A stretch of 9,409 nucleotides of DNA from GWF2-43-63 sp035390965 (GTDB taxonomy: Bacteria; Bacteroidota; Bacteroidia; Bacteroidales; DTU049): assembly GCA_035390965.1 (NCBI GenBank), contig DAOPKE010000100.1:1-9409 (forward strand). Reading direction: 5' to 3'. A program made the translations under genes and the position numbers. A model generated the notes under the pieces. The model saw only the letters and a program-made list of their open reading frames with translations, ran no database searches and was not told the DNA's origin. Each line of letters opens with the position of its first letter. The first letter of the stretch is position 1. Shown in pieces: positions 8,001 through 9,409 of this stretch.

Positions 8001-8263
8001 GTATAGCTCCCCATAACAATGTATCCATTATCATGTATGGTCAGCGAAGAGTATTCTATACCATTAAAATTGAAGTAGAAACCAATGGGGACATTGTTGT
8101 GATAGTCTTCATCAAGGCCTGTTCCAATGCCGATTTCGGTGTAACCCGATGACAAGTAGGTCGGTGAGCCGGTACCCTGCGCGAAGGTATAAGTATTAAC
8201 CTGAGCAACAGAAAAAGAAAAACATGCATATAAAAAAACAACAGCAAACAAAATCTTTTTCAT
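5039..8263 (-). CDS. Large modular secreted protein with T9SS type A C-terminal sorting domain
   Basis: The 1074-residue product is exported by Sec (signal peptide 1-20, SFSVAQ) and then probably by the type IX system to the surface. Modules in order are an N-terminal all-beta, jelly-roll-like domain (about 21-228) and a domain resembling the neck region of BNR-repeat sialidases (about 240-370; DVGLGASNQEIIGVQI, LVPGTNYFWITYDIE). Three cysteine-containing beta modules like PPC domains follow, at about 385-520, 528-657 and 672-805; GETYYLVID recurs at 495-503 and 780-788. Next come an Ig/PKD-like domain (about 810-889), an FN3-like module usual before the sorting signal (about 892-986; WSTASETNCDYFLIEKS, YYRIKQVDFDG) and the sorting domain (about 995-1074; VYDVQGRKI, LSGVYLVSV). 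No catalytic motif was recognised, so adhesion or ligand binding is the likelier role, but that is inference. The ATG has a strong GGGGAGGG seven bases upstream and lies 2 bases past the preceding gene's stop. Confidence 0.9.
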   Translation of the reverse strand: MKKILFAVVFLYACFSFSVAQVNTYTFAQGTGSPTYLSSGYTEIGIGTGLDEDYHNNVPIGFYFNFNGIEYSSLTIHDNGYIVMGSYTGTTSSPISSVNNSISALGADLQGLSNATLRHQTLGSAPNRRFVAEWRHFETYGTYGGGDFSFQIILYEGTNVIQFVYQTHTAFADDFQVGLRGNNSADYSNRKKDANANWTSSSAGTATSSVMLTGSTSALNPGGIYTWTPKNMIYVSSTTTQTVTTDVGLGASNQEIIGVQIVTQNTNNPLTVSSFTINTNGSTAPAADISRMKLWSTGTSSTFATTNQIGNSISNPSGSIVINSGSNLPFTLVPGTNYFWITYDIEASATINNYVDAECDSISVGGTPRTPTVQAPSGSRQIKDLCTSGIGTGLVNIDSLPYNSGSQTTCGMVNNLKSSNTATCGDSYYLSDEDVVYVFTPAVSGCITINLTSSKTYSGLMLYHGCPINGVGGTCVSYQQSSTADKTMTAGVIAGETYYLVIDSWTLNTPHCLNYTVSISTPSGGPANSNPCNAVELPVGNYCSFNSYTNECSGGSLVPNPGCAGYSGGDVWFKVFVPASGNIVIDTDDDVVTDGGMAIYSGADCNSLTLLACNDDGSENGYMPMISLSNQTPGAPLWIRFWEADNNNNGTFGICAYQMPDVPVCVSNPAAGDHCTDATPICNLNGYCGNTSATYDSDEPGNLYDLWVSATIENNSWLKFVAENDTVVLNVWVSNCVYGDGIQMRIVGTSDCNAFAAYSNFWNPEVETDGIIMATGLTIGETYYLVIDGYAGDVCDYVIGAGVWSGVLAPNAGADTVITAGACATLSATGGTGFQWSSNPVDPTLSVAEQTQQTINVCPTVQTTYTVTVTGGNPLCPSNGTDEAVVYINSGLPVDYLFYNALCSGDEVTIDWSTASETNCDYFLIEKSVDGELFYGIKTMAGHGNSNDIVHYSVKDADIHSSENYYRIKQVDFDGQYNYSPVMTAICKDNSNQSDLFVNYSNESMIVHFDAVDGEQYVICVYDVQGRKIHEEMYVAGDDETADIELLLVKPLSGVYLVSVESLSFSGYQKCIIQ

Positions 8264-8265
8264 AG

Positions 8266-8865
8266 CTATTCCCTCCCCGTTTTAGAATAATCATTATGGT
8301 TTTCTACAACTGACTGAATGGCCAGATAGGCCTGCATGGAATGAATGCGGATCCATTCCTGCACCGCTGACTGATAACGCAGACTTCCAGCTTCGCTTTG
8401 CTCAAAATCATCACGGTTCGGAAAAGAATTGCACAGCGCCCGATATTCTTCATCGGAATATGCTGTCGGATTATTATATCCTGACAGCTGAAGAAGGAGT
8501 TTTTCGTTTTTCAGTTTCCAGAATTCCTGTGCTGATAGCATTCTCAAGGAATCCAAGGTTGGATTGCCCGTTGACAAAAACTGCGGATAATACTTTCTGT
8601 TATGCAACAGCCAATACTCAATCTTTCTTTCATAATCAGCTTCATCCGGTAGCGGAAATAAATGGTCATGCAGGTACGATGCATATTCCTGGTCATCCGG
8701 ATTTGCTGATTTTCTAATCGCTTCGGAATACGAAGGGTCGATATAATCCGAAGGAAGATACACATCGGCGCCATCAAATCGTATCCAGACACCCTGGGTT
8801 TGCGCCCCACAATCATTCAGCACAACCAATGATAAAAAAACAAAAAGAACTAGTGAAATTTTCAT
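8266..8865 (-). CDS. Secreted protein of unknown function, 199 residues, first gene of a unit with the T9SS substrate
   Basis: I do not recognise this family. The protein opens with a signal peptide (MKISLVLFVFLSLVVLNDCGAQ, cleavage probably near residues 21-22), so it should be periplasmic, outer-membrane associated or secreted. The cysteine at 19 is preceded by LND, a poor lipobox because the residue before Cys should be small, so a lipoprotein is unlikely. The mature part is rich in acidic and aromatic residues, including WIRFDGADVYLPSDYID at 27-43. Its C-terminal half looks helical, with WIRIHSMQAYLAIQSVVE at 171-188. There are no membrane helices, no T9SS sorting domain and no obvious catalytic motif; the only other cysteine is at 145. 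It ends with TAG 2 bases before the next ATG, which implies one operon and perhaps a shared job with the large surface protein. It could be an accessory factor, chaperone or periplasmic partner. The start is the first ATG giving a proper signal peptide. Confidence 0.8.
   Translation of the reverse strand: MKISLVLFVFLSLVVLNDCGAQTQGVWIRFDGADVYLPSDYIDPSYSEAIRKSANPDDQEYASYLHDHLFPLPDEADYERKIEYWLLHNRKYYPQFLSTGNPTLDSLRMLSAQEFWKLKNEKLLLQLSGYNNPTAYSDEEYRALCNSFPNRDDFEQSEAGSLRYQSAVQEWIRIHSMQAYLAIQSVVENHNDYSKTGRE
8271..8278 (-). promoter_or_regulatory. Ribosome binding site of the T9SS substrate gene, inside the end of the upstream gene
   Basis: GGGGAGGG on the minus strand stands 7 bases before the ATG at 8263. 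It lies within the last codons of the upstream 199-residue gene, so translation of the two genes is probably coupled. Such a strong site is notable where the other minus-strand genes have weak or no Shine-Dalgarno. Confidence 0.65.
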
Positions 8866-8943
8866 ACGGTCGATTGTTTTTGGTTACTCATGCCATCGTT
8901 TTGCCTGCATGATCCATTATTTTCCATGCACACAGACTTTGAA

Positions 8944-8976
8944 CAAAAATACAGCATCGACCGACCTTTATAAAAT
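8944..8976 (-). promoter_or_regulatory. Candidate Bacteroidota-type promoter for the secreted-protein operon
   Basis: On the minus strand TATTTTTG at 8951-8944 matches the Bacteroidota -7 box TAnnTTTG exactly. Nineteen bases upstream, ATTTTA at 8976-8971 is only a poor match to the TTTG expected near -33. Transcription would begin near 8938, giving a leader of about 70 bases before the ATG at 8865. An exact 6-of-6 box match in AT-rich DNA has a real chance of being accidental. Confidence 0.4.
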
Positions 8977-9160
8977 TTAGTACACTCAATAACAACACTC
9001 TACGCGAAATAATAAAACTATTGACGAATGAACAGATTTTATGTACAAGCAATCAGACGGAAGGTTTTTATTTTATGCACGGCATCATATTCAATTCTGT
9101 TTTTCAAAGGCAATATCAGGATTAATATATTTTATGAAGAAAAAACACTCCATTTATTGC

Positions 9161-9195
9161 AAAAAAAATCCCGTGACTTTTGTCTCCGGGATTTT
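9161..9195 (-). terminator. Rho-independent terminator for a transcript entering from the right
   Basis: AAAATCCCG and CGGGATTTT form a perfect 9-bp outer stem (9165-9173 with 9187-9195). Inside it a further GAC/GTC pairing closes a TTTT loop. Read on the minus strand the hairpin is followed by eight T (9168-9161), the pattern of a strong intrinsic terminator. On the + strand there is no T tract beyond the stem itself. It lies more than 200 bases upstream of the candidate promoter of the next minus-strand operon, so it should end a different transcript, either a gene outside the window or a small RNA. Confidence 0.75.
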
Positions 9196-9197
9196 GT

Positions 9198-9246
9198 ACT
9201 TATCTGCAGCTTTACTTGGGGGAGTATATTGGGGGGGCAGATAAGT
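9198..9246. repeat. Perfect 10-bp inverted repeat with a G-run loop
   Basis: ACTTATCTGC at 9198-9207 is the exact reverse complement of GCAGATAAGT at 9237-9246. The 29-base interval contains a run of five G and a run of seven G on the + strand (C runs on the minus strand). It sits 2 bases from the neighbouring terminator hairpin, so a minus-strand transcript would fold into two tandem stem-loops before its U tract. Confidence 0.6.
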
Positions 9247-9409
9247 CAGGAATTGCAAACAGGTTTCGCTATCTGAAATCGCAAATCCTGAGTAAATGTA
9301 GTTTTGATAATCCGACAGACAAAATCCGTTTTACCAATTTGCAGAATTTATTACGAATGCCCAGTTTTGCATGATGAAAGGGGCTGACTCTGGATAAAAT
9401 ACCAGGAAC

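Larger units (their letters stand above)
8866..9409. other. Intergenic stretch without a convincing gene
   Basis: These 544 bases hold a candidate promoter (8944-8976), a minus-strand terminator (9161-9195) and an inverted repeat (9198-9246). Small + strand open frames starting at 9028, 9041 and 9180 run straight through the hairpins, give no recognisable protein and lack ribosome sites. On the minus strand one frame is open from the window edge for 46 codons to a TAG at 9271-9269. It could be the tail of a gene lying mostly outside the window, which would explain the terminator, but its translation looks non-coding. No tRNA or rRNA was seen. Confidence 0.6.

Noticed and set aside
7783..8247. 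Minus-strand frames of 83 and 63 codons inside the T9SS substrate gene
   Set aside because: They are out-of-frame shadows of a well-supported coding sequence with signal peptide and domain structure.
8807..8812. Possible lipoprotein signal in the 199-residue protein (cysteine at residue 19)
   Set aside because: The residues before the cysteine are LND; aspartate just before Cys does not fit a lipobox, and an ordinary signal peptide ending near AQ explains the sequence.
8867..8963. 8-bp inverted pair CGGTCGAT (8867-8874) and ATCGACCG (8956-8963) around the leader of the secreted-protein operon
   Set aside because: The arms are 81 bases apart, one lies upstream of the predicted transcript start, and an 8-bp match in this space is reasonably likely by chance.
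9028..9374. Small + strand open frames (82, 67 and 64 codons) near the right end
   Set aside because: They read through the terminator hairpin and the inverted repeat, lack ribosome sites and give no recognisable protein.
1..9409. CRISPR arrays, insertion sequences, transposases, tRNA or rRNA genes
   Set aside because: Both strands were scanned for spaced direct repeats, terminal inverted repeats with transposase and RNA gene signatures; none was seen.

Overview
The window looks like a scaffold from a member of the Bacteroidota, probably a draft or metagenome-derived assembly. Three things point there: a large secreted protein with a type IX secretion (T9SS) C-terminal sorting domain, a membrane-anchored TPR–LytTR regulator of a kind common in that phylum, and one candidate promoter with the Bacteroidota-type TAnnTTTG box. 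The order or genus cannot be fixed from the sequence.

Layout. Bases 33-1370 (+) encode a complete P-loop protein of the cyclic 2,3-diphosphoglycerate synthetase-like family (COG2403 type). A run of exactly 100 N follows at 1371-1470. After the gap come pyrB (5' end lost in the gap) and pyrI (+), the catalytic and regulatory subunits of aspartate carbamoyltransferase, 12 bp apart and closed by a clear intrinsic terminator. Converging on them is a minus-strand gene for a one-component regulator: signal peptide, periplasmic TPRs, five membrane helices and a cytoplasmic LytTR DNA-binding domain. Behind it, also on the minus strand, lies a two-gene unit: a 199-residue secreted protein of unknown function, then, 2 bp later, a 1074-residue modular T9SS substrate that is probably a surface adhesin or binding protein. 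That unit ends in its own terminator, so the regulator is probably transcribed separately. The last ~540 bases hold no convincing gene. They contain a candidate promoter for the two-gene unit, a minus-strand terminator with a U8 tract, and a second perfect inverted repeat with G-runs in its loop.

How the parts relate. pyrB and pyrI together make the allosterically controlled enzyme that commits carbamoyl phosphate and aspartate to pyrimidine synthesis. The secreted pair and the regulator are cell-envelope functions, and whether the regulator controls the pair is only a guess from adjacency.

The most important caution is the assembly. Codon use changes abruptly across the N gap: the first gene has no CTG among 31 leucine codons, while pyrB has 15 CTG among about 27. 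The left piece may come from a different genome or a compositionally distinct region. I did not find a clearly new biological system. The best leads are the regulator, the unassigned secreted pair, and the structured minus-strand segment at 9161-9246.
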